64,000 nt of DNA. It comes from Bacteroides faecium (GTDB lineage: Bacteria; Bacteroidota; Bacteroidia; Bacteroidales; Bacteroidaceae). Both the position numbers and the translations under genes were made by a program. Of the stretch, positions 53,797-63,496 are shown piece after piece. The stretch spans positions 434,001 through 498,000 of the forward strand of contig NZ_CP050831.1 in the NCBI RefSeq assembly GCF_012113595.1, in the 5' to 3' direction. Below the pieces are notes generated by a model. The model was not told the origin of the DNA. It saw only the letters and a program-made list of their open reading frames with translations, and ran no database searches. Numbering within the stretch: the stretch's first letter is position 1; the number at the start of each line of letters is the position of its first letter.

Positions 53797-55674
53797 TTAC
53801 CATCCCGGATTCTGTACCAGGCCACGTCCGCGGTCAATCTCTGTCTGATAGATAGGATACAGGTACATCTTATTATCCCAATATCTGGTCTGCAAGATTT
53901 TACGTTCATAGAAACCTTCAAAAGCAAAGCCTTGTCCCTGGTCGTCGGCAAGCACATTCATACGATAGATCTTGCGGTTTTCTTCTTTCTCATAAAGCAG
54001 GCGGCGGGCAAGTGTCCAGAAACGGTCGCCTTCGAAAGCCAGTTCGATTTGGCGTTCACGAAGAATCCATTCACGCATTTTGTCCTTGTCTCCCAAATCC
54101 TGCGGGTAGGTAGCCATAATCTTCGGAATACCTGCACGGTCACGGATTTCATTAAAGTAGCTGATAATTTTGGAATCTTCAGGGTTGTATTCATTCATCG
54201 CTTCCATATAGTTCAAGAGTATCTCGGCGTAACGAATATGTATAAACGGACGATATACCGCCTGGTCGTTACGGATACTGGAAGAGGTACTTACTTTCTT
54301 CGCTATATTGTAGCCGGTAAAGTCAGTCATTTGCGTTCCTGCGCCCGATGAACCCGAATAGTAATATTCAGCTCTTCCGAATCCGTCCTTATTCTTGTCG
54401 GATGAGAAGTAGTTGCGGTCGTCTACGGTAATGGCAGAAAGTGCAGGACGTCCATTGTAATGTACGGAAGCATAGAAACGGGGCTCACGGTTGGCGTACA
54501 TATTGGATTCTCCCTTGCGGTATCCCCGGTTGATTTCATTACGGACTTTTCCGTATTCTGCGGGGTCGTCTTCTTTCGCGAATCCTGCTTCGGTATAGTT
54601 CTCATCATCATTAATATCCAGTCCGTCACGGGTCAAGAACGCATCTACGATATTTTGTGTCGCATTCTGCATGCTATATCCGCCGTTTTTCGGGTTGCAA
54701 CGTTTGTCATAGCCCCACTGCCAGTCTCCTGATTTATGTGTAGCGAATATGACTTCGGCATGATTGCCGGACATAAATAAATCGCGGAAAGACAAATAAG
54801 GGTCAAAGGTTCTGTCACCGCTTTCCGTATTACGGTAGAGGTGATAAATACCCAAATCAATCACATCTTCGGCAGCCTCAGCGGCAATCCGCCATTTCTC
54901 GTTATCTTTGGTCTGGGGCGCCAGCAGTTCGCCGTCCTTATTCTTGAAATCCTTTAGACGGGGATTTCCATTCCAAAGTTCGCTGGCTGCCAACAAACGT
55001 ACTTGTGAGATTACGGCCAAGGCGGCGCCTTTCGTAGGACGTCCCAAGTATGCCGTAGAAGTCCATACTTCCGGGAGTTCGCCCAGCGTGGATTCCATCA
55101 GTTCACAAACATACTCTACACATTCTTCAAACGGACGGCGCACGTATTTATTAAAGTCTTCGTCCTGTTCGACCGGTTTATCAAAAATCACAAACGGACC
55201 ATACAGGCGCAAGATGTTCCAGTAGAACCAACCGCGCAGGAAGCGTGACTCTGCCTTGTATTGTATCTTCAGGTCTGTGCTCAGCACGCCTTCGGGAACA
55301 CGGTCTATATTCTCTTCAAAAATAAGCGCTTTCTGAATACCCCGATAAGCGGCATTCCATTTATTATCTCCCAGCGTATTGGAAGGGCCCCAGTTACCTT
55401 CCACCATCTTACGGACATTCGTATTGGAGAATACACAAGAACTTTCGTCGGCAAAGCCAAATACGACCGGATCATCCGTAGATAGCCAGATATATCCGTA
55501 GATATTATATAAGTAAGCCTCTGCATCTGTACGGGTTTCCCAGATCATATCCGATGTTTTCAGATTCTCAGGCTTCTGATCCAGATAGTCACAGGAAGTG
55601 ACCATTCCCATCGCGCCAATAGATAATAATCCGGCAGCCAATATACGGTTAAATATTTTTTTCATTGTTTTCAT
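53797..55674 (-). CDS. SusD/RagB-like outer-membrane glycan-binding lipoprotein
   Basis: 625 residues. Lipoprotein signal with GAMGMVTSC followed by DYLDQKPE, the usual SusD start. TPR-like helical SusD fold with the conserved elements AYLYNIYGYIW, ESRFLRGWFYWNILRLYGPFVIFDKPV, and a C-terminal RagB region with YRPFIHIRYAEILLNYMEAMNEY and LRERQIELAFEGDRFWTLARR. It works as lid for the SusC receptor encoded 12 bp upstream. Longer than SusD (about 550). Confidence 0.96.
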   Translation of the reverse strand: MKTMKKIFNRILAAGLLSIGAMGMVTSCDYLDQKPENLKTSDMIWETRTDAEAYLYNIYGYIWLSTDDPVVFGFADESSCVFSNTNVRKMVEGNWGPSNTLGDNKWNAAYRGIQKALIFEENIDRVPEGVLSTDLKIQYKAESRFLRGWFYWNILRLYGPFVIFDKPVEQDEDFNKYVRRPFEECVEYVCELMESTLGELPEVWTSTAYLGRPTKGAALAVISQVRLLAASELWNGNPRLKDFKNKDGELLAPQTKDNEKWRIAAEAAEDVIDLGIYHLYRNTESGDRTFDPYLSFRDLFMSGNHAEVIFATHKSGDWQWGYDKRCNPKNGGYSMQNATQNIVDAFLTRDGLDINDDENYTEAGFAKEDDPAEYGKVRNEINRGYRKGESNMYANREPRFYASVHYNGRPALSAITVDDRNYFSSDKNKDGFGRAEYYYSGSSGAGTQMTDFTGYNIAKKVSTSSSIRNDQAVYRPFIHIRYAEILLNYMEAMNEYNPEDSKIISYFNEIRDRAGIPKIMATYPQDLGDKDKMREWILRERQIELAFEGDRFWTLARRLLYEKEENRKIYRMNVLADDQGQGFAFEGFYERKILQTRYWDNKMYLYPIYQTEIDRGRGLVQNPGW

Positions 55675-55686
55675 TGCTTGATTAGA

Positions 55687-58600
55687 TTAAAATGAAACTC
55701 TCATTCCCAAGGTTACCATGCGTGATAGCGGATATTTTGCCCCATTAGAGCCAAGTTCGGGATCCCACAGTTTGAATTTGGAGAAGGTCAGCAGGTTTTG
55801 TCCGGACAGGTAGAAATAGAGGTATTCTATCCCCTTGTCCATCAGCTTCTTGTTCTCAAGGGTATATCCCAACGATGCTTGTTTCAGACGCAGGTAGTTA
55901 CCGTTTTTCAGCCAGTGTGTACTATTTACATAATTATTGTCACTGGTACTGGCATTGGCGGTCATACGCGGATACCATGCATCTGCACGCGGATTGTCTT
56001 CCGTCCAGCGATCCAATGCTTTGGTAATAACGTTACTCGGATTCAGCCCCATACCGGTGAAAGGTACGATACCTACTCCGCCTGCTCCCCAATCACCATT
56101 GCCTGTGTCCATAGAACCACCATTAGCCATAATGGATACATCGGATACACCCTGGAAGAACAGGGACAGGTCAAAGTTATGATAGTTGACATTGAAACCC
56201 ATACCGTAGGACCAGGAAGGGAACCAGGACTTGCCCAGATAACATTGGTCGTTGGCATCAATCACATTGTCATTGTTGAGGTCTTTGTATTTGATGTCAC
56301 CGGGAGCCAGTTCGCGCAATTGCTTCGGACTGTTTGCTATCTCTTCCCAACTTTGGAAATAACCGTCGGCTATATAACCGTAGTATTCGCCATAACGGGT
56401 TCCTTCACTTTTCTGATAAGCATATTGCATATCCGGTTCGTCACGGAATACGATTTTGTTTTTACTGTAAGTCACGTTACCATACAGGCGCAGTCCCACT
56501 TTGTTGTTGATACGGGTCTGGTATTCGAGGTTGGCATCCAGTCCCTTATTATCCATCTCACCCATGTTGGCATAGATGGCAGCATCAAATCCTGCCATGC
56601 TCGGTAAGGAAGAACGCTGAATCAGGATGTCTTTACGTCTTTCCCAATAATAATCCAGTGTCAGACTGAGTTTGCCTAAAAGCATCATTTCCAAACCGAT
56701 ATTTGTTTTATAAGACTTTTCCCAAGTCAGTTTGTCTGAGCCTAGAAGAGTCTCCCTGATACCATATACGAGATTACCATTCGGACCGAAGCCGTAGTTG
56801 TTTCCACTTCCGAACTGGGTAAAATAGGCAAAACGGTCGCCTGTTCCGCCAATGTTATCATTACCTACGATACCATAGGAAGCACGCAGCTTTAATAAAT
56901 CGACCGTTTGAACAATGTTTTGGAAAAATGGTTCGTGTGAGATTACCCATCCTACGGAAGCGGCAGGGAAAAAGCCGAAACGGTGTCCGGGAGCAAAATT
57001 CTCCGAACCGGTATAGGAACCGTTTATTTCTGCCAGGTAGCGGTCTTTATAGCCATATCCCAAACGGGCTGCAACTGCCTGATTACGGTAAGGAATAGAA
57101 GCAATGGCACTTCCGGCGGTAGCAATCATACGGTTACGCATATTATAAAGTACCATTCCGTTGATGTTGTGTGAACCGAATGTGCGGTCATAGGCTATGT
57201 TTGCTTCGGTATAGATTACTCTTTCCCCGGTATCACTGTGCTCGTAATAGAGTTCGTCAGAACCTTCTTTGATAGGTTTCCCGAAGATAAGTTCTCCATT
57301 GCCGTCACGTTGGTTGGCATACCATAAATCCACTCCTCCCGTACGTTTGTTATTGAATTCACTATAACTGTCGAATGAAAAACGTACATAGGCCGAAAGA
57401 CCTTTGGTTATGAAATCTAATTTCTGATTGACCGTAAATACTGATTGCAAGGCAGGACGGAAGGTATCGGTATAACCCGTATTTTGTACTTCATTCATCG
57501 GATTGGAACCTGCATTGGCGGGGGGACCTGCCCAACGTCCGTCCGGATAACGGACAGGGAAAGCGACCGGTGAGGTGGAAAATGCTTCGTACCAAAGTTT
57601 ATTGGCCCCAATGCCGGGATAACGTGAATCGACCATGATGGCAGAGAGGTTCATCTGTAATAAGGTGGTTTTCGTTATATTCACGTCTACATTGCTACGA
57701 AAATCATAACGTTTATAATTCAGGTTAGGATTATAGCCGTTTTCATCCTTTACGTTGTATTGTCCGCCTTGATTATAGAAAGAAGCTGACAGGTAATAAC
57801 GGACCAGGTCGCTACCGCCACTGATATTCAGATTGACATTGGATACGGAAGATACTTTCTTATAGATCTGATTGATCCAGTCTACATTTGGGTATAAGTA
57901 GGGATCCAATCCGCTTTCGGTCTTCAATATCTGCTCGCGGGAGTAAACTTCGTTCAATCCTGAGTTTCGACGGCTTTCATTGTAAAGCATCATATAGTCG
58001 GCGCCGCTCAACATCTTGGGTACTTTAGTGAAGTTTGTAAAGCCTGTCTCTGCCTTGATAGAGATTTTTGGTTTGCCGACTGTTCCGCGCTTTGTAGTAA
58101 TAATCATTACGCCGTTAGCACCTTTCGCACCGTATACGGCAGTGGCGGAAGCGTCTTTCAGCAGAGAGATGCTGACGATGTCTTCCGGGTCAATATTGTT
58201 ATAAGCACCCCCATAAGTGGAGTTTACGTCGTCACGCTGTACACCGTCTACAATAACCAGTGGAGAAGTGTTTCCCGTGAAAGTACCGATACCGCGGATG
58301 GTAAAGGTCGAGTTATCGTATCCCGGTTCACCGCTGGATTGAACAGAGATAATACCCGCCACCTTACCTTGCAAGGCATTGCTCAGATTTGCGACCGGAG
58401 TTTTCAGGCTTCCTATATTCACCGAAGCTACCGAGCCTGTCATCGTCACTTTCTTTTGAGCACCATAACCAACTACCACAACTTCTTCCAGACTGGAAGT
58501 CGCTTCCTCCAAAGAGACATTAATGGTAGTCTGATTACCTACTTTTACAGTCCGGGCTTCGTATCCCATAAAGCGGTATTCCAGTGTTGTCTGACCATCG

Positions 58601-59130
58601 GGCACTGTAATCATATAAAATCCGTCGATGTCAGTAATCACTCCGGTAGTGGCGTTTAATAATTTCACACTTGCACCCGGAATTGACTCACCGGTGGTAG
58701 TAGTGACATTACCTTTTACGGTGCGCGATTTCTTCGTACCGGTACCGGCAGCAGATTCCTCTTTCGCAGGAAAGAGTAAAATTTGCTTGCCCTGAATTTT
58801 CCAGGAAATTCCTTTGCCTTTAAAAGCCTGTTCCAGCACGACATCTATTGATTGTTTCTTTGCTGAAACTGTAACGCGCTGATTTGTATTTAGTTGATTA
58901 TCTTTGTAAAGGAATGAATACCCGCTTTGAGTTTGAACGGCTTCCACAAACTGTTTCAGCGTAACGCTTTTCATATTTAGAGTCAACAATTCTGACTGTT
59001 GCGACCATGACTGGGCAGGTACAAAGAAGAGTAGAAATAATATTTGCCAGGTACATAGTCTTAGCTTCCCCAAAAAGGATGAGGGCAAAATAAAACCTCT
59101 CACTCCCTTTGGGATTGAAATATTTTTCAT
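55687..59130 (-). CDS. SusC-like TonB-dependent receptor with STN domain
   Basis: 1147 residues, complete. Start at 59128-59130. An N-terminal signal region (LRLCTWQILFLLFFVPAQSWS, about 28-48), a STN domain (about 50-118, LLTLNMKSVTLKQFVEAVQTQSGYSFLYKD), a CarboxypepD_reg-like beta-sandwich (about 138-215, KGNVTTTTGESIPGASVKLLNATTG), a TonB plug (about 220-345, VVVVGYGAQKKVTMTGSVAS and AKGANGVMIITTKRG) and a 22-strand barrel to the end (LSRMVTLGMRVSF). Imports the glycan across the outer membrane with the SusD protein; the STN domain signals to FecR (59303-60283). A probable small RNA gene diverges from its start. Confidence 0.97.
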   Translation of the reverse strand: MKNISIPKGVRGFILPSSFLGKLRLCTWQILFLLFFVPAQSWSQQSELLTLNMKSVTLKQFVEAVQTQSGYSFLYKDNQLNTNQRVTVSAKKQSIDVVLEQAFKGKGISWKIQGKQILLFPAKEESAAGTGTKKSRTVKGNVTTTTGESIPGASVKLLNATTGVITDIDGFYMITVPDGQTTLEYRFMGYEARTVKVGNQTTINVSLEEATSSLEEVVVVGYGAQKKVTMTGSVASVNIGSLKTPVANLSNALQGKVAGIISVQSSGEPGYDNSTFTIRGIGTFTGNTSPLVIVDGVQRDDVNSTYGGAYNNIDPEDIVSISLLKDASATAVYGAKGANGVMIITTKRGTVGKPKISIKAETGFTNFTKVPKMLSGADYMMLYNESRRNSGLNEVYSREQILKTESGLDPYLYPNVDWINQIYKKVSSVSNVNLNISGGSDLVRYYLSASFYNQGGQYNVKDENGYNPNLNYKRYDFRSNVDVNITKTTLLQMNLSAIMVDSRYPGIGANKLWYEAFSTSPVAFPVRYPDGRWAGPPANAGSNPMNEVQNTGYTDTFRPALQSVFTVNQKLDFITKGLSAYVRFSFDSYSEFNNKRTGGVDLWYANQRDGNGELIFGKPIKEGSDELYYEHSDTGERVIYTEANIAYDRTFGSHNINGMVLYNMRNRMIATAGSAIASIPYRNQAVAARLGYGYKDRYLAEINGSYTGSENFAPGHRFGFFPAASVGWVISHEPFFQNIVQTVDLLKLRASYGIVGNDNIGGTGDRFAYFTQFGSGNNYGFGPNGNLVYGIRETLLGSDKLTWEKSYKTNIGLEMMLLGKLSLTLDYYWERRKDILIQRSSLPSMAGFDAAIYANMGEMDNKGLDANLEYQTRINNKVGLRLYGNVTYSKNKIVFRDEPDMQYAYQKSEGTRYGEYYGYIADGYFQSWEEIANSPKQLRELAPGDIKYKDLNNDNVIDANDQCYLGKSWFPSWSYGMGFNVNYHNFDLSLFFQGVSDVSIMANGGSMDTGNGDWGAGGVGIVPFTGMGLNPSNVITKALDRWTEDNPRADAWYPRMTANASTSDNNYVNSTHWLKNGNYLRLKQASLGYTLENKKLMDKGIEYLYFYLSGQNLLTFSKFKLWDPELGSNGAKYPLSRMVTLGMRVSF

Positions 59131-59226
59131 AAATTTGCAATTTAAAATTAATAAAAGGTAGAGTTAATTTTAATCTGAAGAGGATTGGAAAACGGGAATT
59201 TTCCGATCCTTTTTTTCTTTTTTAAG
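59108..59226 (+). ncRNA. putative DonS-like small RNA antisense to the second susC leader
   Basis: Plus-strand promoter TTTG (59108-59111), 18 bp, TAAATTTG (59130-59137); the transcript should start near 59144. A hairpin (59181-59192 with 59199-59210, one G-U pair, loop CGGGAA) with TTTTTTTCTTTTTT follows, so the RNA is about 77-80 nt. It is read away from susC but is complementary to the susC leader, since susC starts at 59130 on the minus strand. The DonS family in Bacteroides PULs has exactly this place and size. It is the better supported of the two cases here. Confidence 0.68.
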
Positions 59227-59302
59227 TGGTGTTCATCATTTTTCTTTTTAGGGTTAGCAATTTTTTTTTCAGTTTATCATATTATCAGGCTGCCTATCTC
59301 TT

Positions 59303-60283
59303 TTATTTCGGAGTCACTAGGTAAGTGCCATCCGGTTGTTTCTGAAAGCGAATGGGAGTAATCAAATCAATCGTCTCAAAAATATTCTCCAAAGACTGAT
59401 CAATGTCAAAACGTCCTGAGAATATTTCCGCTTTCAATTCCTCGCCTTCAATACGAATCTCCGTGTGGTAACGTTTGCTCAACATAAACATCACATTGTC
59501 CATTTTTTGGGATTCGATATTCATATATTTATCTTTCCAGGTAGTGTAGAGTTGAAGATCGACATGACGTACTTCAATGCCGGACTGCTGCATGACGCGT
59601 CCCATCTCGCCCGGCCTTAAAATCACTCCGTCTTCTGTCTTGTTACGCTCATTCAGTTTCACGGAACCGGATTCCAGTACAACTTCCGCCGTGCTTTCCG
59701 TTTTGGATACCCTGACGTCAAAACGGGTGCCAAGTACCATTACTTCTACAATGTCCGTAACTACCTGAAAGGTTCTTCCATTATCTTTTTTCACATCAAA
59801 GAATGCTTCGCCTTCCAAATATACTTCGCGGTTGCGTCCCGAAAGTTCATCCGGATATTTCAAGCTCGAACCGCCACCTAGCCAAACTTTGGAATTGTCA
59901 GGAAGCGTAAACAACAAGGCTTCTTTTCCCTGGTTCATCACAATCAACATATCCGGTTTTCCCCAAAGCTGATACCCCAGAAGTCCACCCAGCACAAACA
60001 AAACGGCAATACTGGCGGCAACGGCATAACGACGAATGATTAGTTTCAGTCGAGGTTTCCTGTCTGTCTTCATGCCTGTTTCTATCTTACTCCAGGTACG
60101 ATTCATTGCTTCTTCTGTCTGATGGGTATCCATGTTCACCTGCGAGCCTTCCACCAACCGGGAAGCACGCTGCAAAGAGGAGTCCTCTTTCAGCATCTGA
60201 TCCAGTGACTCTTCTTCTTCTTTACTCAAAGAATGATCTGTTCTTTTAGCAAGCAAGTCCCATATTTTACTGTCTTCTTTCAT
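59303..60283 (-). CDS. FecR-family anti-sigma factor
   Basis: 326 residues. Cytosolic N-terminal part (about 1-85) with WDLLAKRTDHSLSKEEEESLDQMLKED, membrane helix (YAVAASIAVLFVLGGLLGYQLW, about 86-107), FecR domain (about 120-215, FTLPDNSKVWLGGGSSLKYPD and REVYLEGEAFFDVKKDN) and DUF4974 (about 250-326, MNIESQKMDNVMFMLSKRYHTEIRIEG). It should control the ECF sigma factor encoded divergently at 60451, under the STN domain of the SusC protein. Confidence 0.95.
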   Translation of the reverse strand: MKEDSKIWDLLAKRTDHSLSKEEEESLDQMLKEDSSLQRASRLVEGSQVNMDTHQTEEAMNRTWSKIETGMKTDRKPRLKLIIRRYAVAASIAVLFVLGGLLGYQLWGKPDMLIVMNQGKEALLFTLPDNSKVWLGGGSSLKYPDELSGRNREVYLEGEAFFDVKKDNGRTFQVVTDIVEVMVLGTRFDVRVSKTESTAEVVLESGSVKLNERNKTEDGVILRPGEMGRVMQQSGIEVRHVDLQLYTTWKDKYMNIESQKMDNVMFMLSKRYHTEIRIEGEELKAEIFSGRFDIDQSLENIFETIDLITPIRFQKQPDGTYLVTPK

Positions 60284-60366
60284 CGTTCTACAAATATTAT
60301 TAAGCGCTTCTATAAATAAAGACAGAAATAAAATTCAAAATACGTAGTTGAATTCAAATAAAAAGT

Positions 60367-60374
60367 TACTTTTG
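60367..60374 (+). promoter_or_regulatory. -7 box of the PUL sigma gene
   Basis: TACTTTTG fits TAnnTTTG; the nearest TTG (60348-60350) is only 16 bp upstream, so the -33 element is doubtful. It lies in the divergent gap of FecR and sigma factor. Confidence 0.5.
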
Positions 60375-60450
60375 CAAATAAATATTGTTAATAGACGCTT
60401 CTACATTTCTATCATTTTATTATAAACACCTTATAATCAAACTCTTGAAT

Positions 60451-61008
60451 ATGTCACACAAAGAAGATGACATTAGTTGTCTATTACGTCAAATCAGCGA
60501 GGGTAATTCTTCTTGCTTTGAAAAAATGTATAAGCGGTACTTCAAGAAGTGCTATTCCATTGCATTATATTTCGTCCAATCTACTTCGTTTGCCGAAGAT
60601 GTGTTGTCTGAGGTATTTCTCACTTTGTGGGATAAACGTCAGAATCTGAAAGATGTGAAGGATTGGGATTCTTATTTATTTATCACAGTCAAGAACCATG
60701 CTCTTTCATTTTTGGAGAAACACCGTCAGGACAATCTAAGCTCCATCAACCAAATCGTAATAGAAATACCAGGAAATGATCTCACCCCGGAAGAGAAACT
60801 GCTGAAAAAAGATATGGAGGAGAATATGCAGCAGGCTATCCAGCAACTCCCCGAAAAAACAAGAATCGTTTATTGCATGGCGAAAGAGGAGCTTATGAGT
60901 TATAAACAAATCAGCGAAGCACTGGACATATCCGAAAGAACTGTCAATACACATATGACCAATGCTATTCGCAAATTAACAGCAAGCCTGCAAAAGTATT
61001 TTAAGTAA
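60451..61008 (+). CDS. ECF RNA polymerase sigma factor of the GH89/GH109/GH35 PUL
   Basis: 185 residues from the ATG at 60451; an in-frame ATG at 60385 would put the start close to the -7 box at 60367 and is less likely. Region 2 (about 20-85, YFKKCYSIALYFVQSTSFAEDVLSEVFLTLWDKR) and region 4 (about 125-182, YKQISEALDISERTVNTHMTNAIRKL). Same family as the sigma factor at 3712. It is divergent from fecR with a gap of 167 bp, and should turn on the susC operon. Confidence 0.95.
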   Translation: MSHKEDDISCLLRQISEGNSSCFEKMYKRYFKKCYSIALYFVQSTSFAEDVLSEVFLTLWDKRQNLKDVKDWDSYLFITVKNHALSFLEKHRQDNLSSINQIVIEIPGNDLTPEEKLLKKDMEENMQQAIQQLPEKTRIVYCMAKEELMSYKQISEALDISERTVNTHMTNAIRKLTASLQKYFK

Positions 61009-61009
61009 G

Positions 61010-62020
61010 CTAAATCGTCCGGGATAATATTTGTTCTATTTCAGCCAAATCATCCGGTGTGAAATCCAAATGTTCCAATGCTTTGAGATTGTCAGCCAAC
61101 TGATTCACGGAACTTGCCCCCACTATCACCGATGTCATCCTTTTATCTCTCAGCACCCATGCCAATGCCATTTCTGCTAATGTCTGTCCACGAAGACGGG
61201 CTATTTCATTTAACTGCCGGGCAGCTTCTATCTTTTCGGGAGTCACTTGCGAACGCTGAAGGAAACCGGAAGAGCGTGCGGCCCGCGAGCCTTCAGGGAT
61301 ACCGTTCAAATATTTGTCAGTCAGCAAGCCTTGCGCCAAAGGGGAAAAGGCGATAAAGCCGGAACCGAATTTAGCAGCCAAAGGAAGGGTTTCGGCTTCC
61401 ACTGCACGGTCGAACATGCTGTAACGGTATTGGCTGATAAGACAGGGTACACCTGCTTTTGCCATCATTTCGTAGGCAATGCGCGCTTGTTCGGGGGGAT
61501 ACTTGGATATTCCGATATAGAGGGCTTTACCCTGTTTTACTATATCAATCAATGTTTGAATCGTTTCTTCTACCGGGGTTACTCCGTCATAACGATGGCT
61601 ATAAAAAATATCGAAATACTCCAATCCTGTGCGACGGAGACTTTGGTTGATACTTGCCATCAGATTTTTGCGGGAACTACCGTCACCATAAGGCCCCGCC
61701 CACATTTCATGTCCGGCTTTGGAAGAGATAATCATTTCATCCCGATAACCTTGGAAATTGTCTTTCAAAATCCGCCCGAAATTGGTTTCAGCACTTCCGG
61801 AAACAGGGCCGTAGTTGTTTGCCAAATCGAAATGAGTAATGCCATGGTCAAAAGCATATTTAATCATGTCGGTTGCCACATTGAAATTGTCCACACTACC
61901 GAAGTTGTGCCACAATCCTAAAGAAATAAGAGGTAACTGCAAGCCGCTCTTGCCGCAATATTTATACTGCATACGGTCATAACGGTCGGTTGCCGGCTGA
62001 TAAGTGAATGAATTTTCCAT
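61010..62020 (-). CDS. aldo/keto reductase (YghZ-like)
   Basis: 336 residues, typical for the AKR barrel. Start motif MQYKYCGKSGLQLPLISLGLW; the tetrad of the family is visible: Asp in THFDLANNY, Tyr in NNYGP, Lys in IISSKAGHEMW and His in FYSHRYDG. SPLAQGLLTDKYLNG and SVIVGASSVNQL are typical of the NADPH-dependent branch with YghZ (L-glyceraldehyde 3-phosphate reductase) and Kv-beta relatives. Cytosolic. It converges with the sigma gene with 1 bp between the stops, and there is no sign of a functional link. A minus-strand -7 box TATTTTTG is at 62167-62174. Confidence 0.93.
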   Translation of the reverse strand: MENSFTYQPATDRYDRMQYKYCGKSGLQLPLISLGLWHNFGSVDNFNVATDMIKYAFDHGITHFDLANNYGPVSGSAETNFGRILKDNFQGYRDEMIISSKAGHEMWAGPYGDGSSRKNLMASINQSLRRTGLEYFDIFYSHRYDGVTPVEETIQTLIDIVKQGKALYIGISKYPPEQARIAYEMMAKAGVPCLISQYRYSMFDRAVEAETLPLAAKFGSGFIAFSPLAQGLLTDKYLNGIPEGSRAARSSGFLQRSQVTPEKIEAARQLNEIARLRGQTLAEMALAWVLRDKRMTSVIVGASSVNQLADNLKALEHLDFTPDDLAEIEQILSRTI

Positions 62021-62241
62021 AAATCAGAATGTTTATATTTTCCTTCCACAAAGAAAGGAAAATATATTTTAATAATACTTTTGAACCAGCCTAAATTTTA
62101 TGGCAGCATTATTTAAATAAAGTTTCCATAACAACCCTGACAGTCTCTTTACTTGAGACAATTAAACAAAAATATAAAACCGTTCTACCCCTTACAAAAA
62201 ACAATAGCCGGTAGTCCACGTTACCTAAAAAAAAGAAAAAT

Positions 62242-63420
62242 ATGATAACTATCAAGGTTAAATTCAGAGAATCAACAATTAAGAAAAAGAAAGGAACAAT
62301 CTATTATCTGTTGACAAGGAATAAAGAATACAGAGAAATAACAACTCCGTATAAGATTCATTCACACGAGTGGGATGACAAGCGTTCGCTAATTGCGATA
62401 TCAAATGCCGAATATCAGCGCAGATATGAACTGCAACTCATTGAAAACTCCATCATCCGGGATATTCGACACCTTCAGCACATTTTGGCAAGTGAAAACA
62501 ACATTGATACCATCATCAAACTTTTCAAAAAGATTCAAGGTGAAAGCATCTTATCCGTATTCAGCGAGAGTGTCACAAATGATTTGTATGCCAAGAACCA
62601 ACCCCGAACTGCAAAATCATATATAGCTTCAGTAAAAAGTTTCCTCCGATTTAGAAACGGAGTTGACATTTCTTTCGAAGAACTGACCCCTAAACTTATT
62701 TCAGACTACGAAAGATATCTGAAAAAACAGCAGGTATGTAATAATACTATTTCATTCTATATGCGAAACCTAAGAGCCATTTATAATAGAGCTGTCGAGG
62801 AAAGCTATACAGAACAAAAGCATCCATTTAAAAAAGTATTCGTAGGTAATGACAAAACCGTCAAACGGGCAATAGATGAAGATGTCATATCAAGATTTAA
62901 AACATTGGACTTATCGTCAAAACCACGATTGGCATTTTCACGCGATATGTTTATGTTCAGTTTTTATGCACGAGGAATGGCCTTTATTGATCTGGCGTAC
63001 CTAACCCAAGAGAATATCCAAGGAGAATATATTATTTACCGACGCCATAAGACCGGACAAGAACTTAGCATTAAACTGGAAATATGCTTAAAAGCTATTA
63101 TTGATAGATACTCTCATTACAGTAACGGAACTTTCTTATTTCCTGTTTTATCAGAAAGCGCACAGAATTATGATAGTGCCTTGAGACTTCATAACATTCA
63201 TTTAAAGAAAATCTCCGGTTTCATGGGACTTTCCAAACCTCTGACTTCATATGTGGCGCGCCATAGTTGGGCTACACTAGCCAAGAAAAAAGGTATATCT
63301 ACACAAATCATCAGTGAAAGTATGGGACATAATAGCGAAAAGACAACTCGAATATATCTCTCATCTCTCGACAGGTCCGTAATTGATGATGCTAATGCCA
63401 AACTAATTTCTGATATATAG
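62242..63420 (+). CDS. tyrosine site-specific recombinase (probable DNA invertase)
   Basis: 392 residues. An N-terminal SAM-like core-binding domain (about 105-195, with SVTNDLYAKNQPRTAKSYIASVKSFLRF) and the catalytic domain (about 210-385) with the residues Arg244 (FYARGMAFID), Lys270 (YRRHKTGQ), Arg340 (SYVARHSWAT), His363 (SMGHNS) and Tyr372 (TRIYLSSLD). This is the Bacteroides type that acts on adjacent invertible promoters (Tsr-like). An invertible segment is found 76 bp after its stop, followed by a surface-protein operon, which supports a role as phase-variation switch rather than as integrase of a mobile element. Confidence 0.93.
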   Translation: MITIKVKFRESTIKKKKGTIYYLLTRNKEYREITTPYKIHSHEWDDKRSLIAISNAEYQRRYELQLIENSIIRDIRHLQHILASENNIDTIIKLFKKIQGESILSVFSESVTNDLYAKNQPRTAKSYIASVKSFLRFRNGVDISFEELTPKLISDYERYLKKQQVCNNTISFYMRNLRAIYNRAVEESYTEQKHPFKKVFVGNDKTVKRAIDEDVISRFKTLDLSSKPRLAFSRDMFMFSFYARGMAFIDLAYLTQENIQGEYIIYRRHKTGQELSIKLEICLKAIIDRYSHYSNGTFLFPVLSESAQNYDSALRLHNIHLKKISGFMGLSKPLTSYVARHSWATLAKKKGISTQIISESMGHNSEKTTRIYLSSLDRSVIDDANAKLISDI

Positions 63421-63496
63421 GAATGTATGCAGGACTACAAGATGGAATTACAGTCTATGCATAATCAATTGATTTACACATTATTGTTCACTGTAT

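Noticed and set aside
62242..63420. Recombinase as integrase of a prophage or ICE
   Set aside because: No phage or conjugation genes are present and an inverted-repeat segment is directly adjacent, which fits an invertase better.
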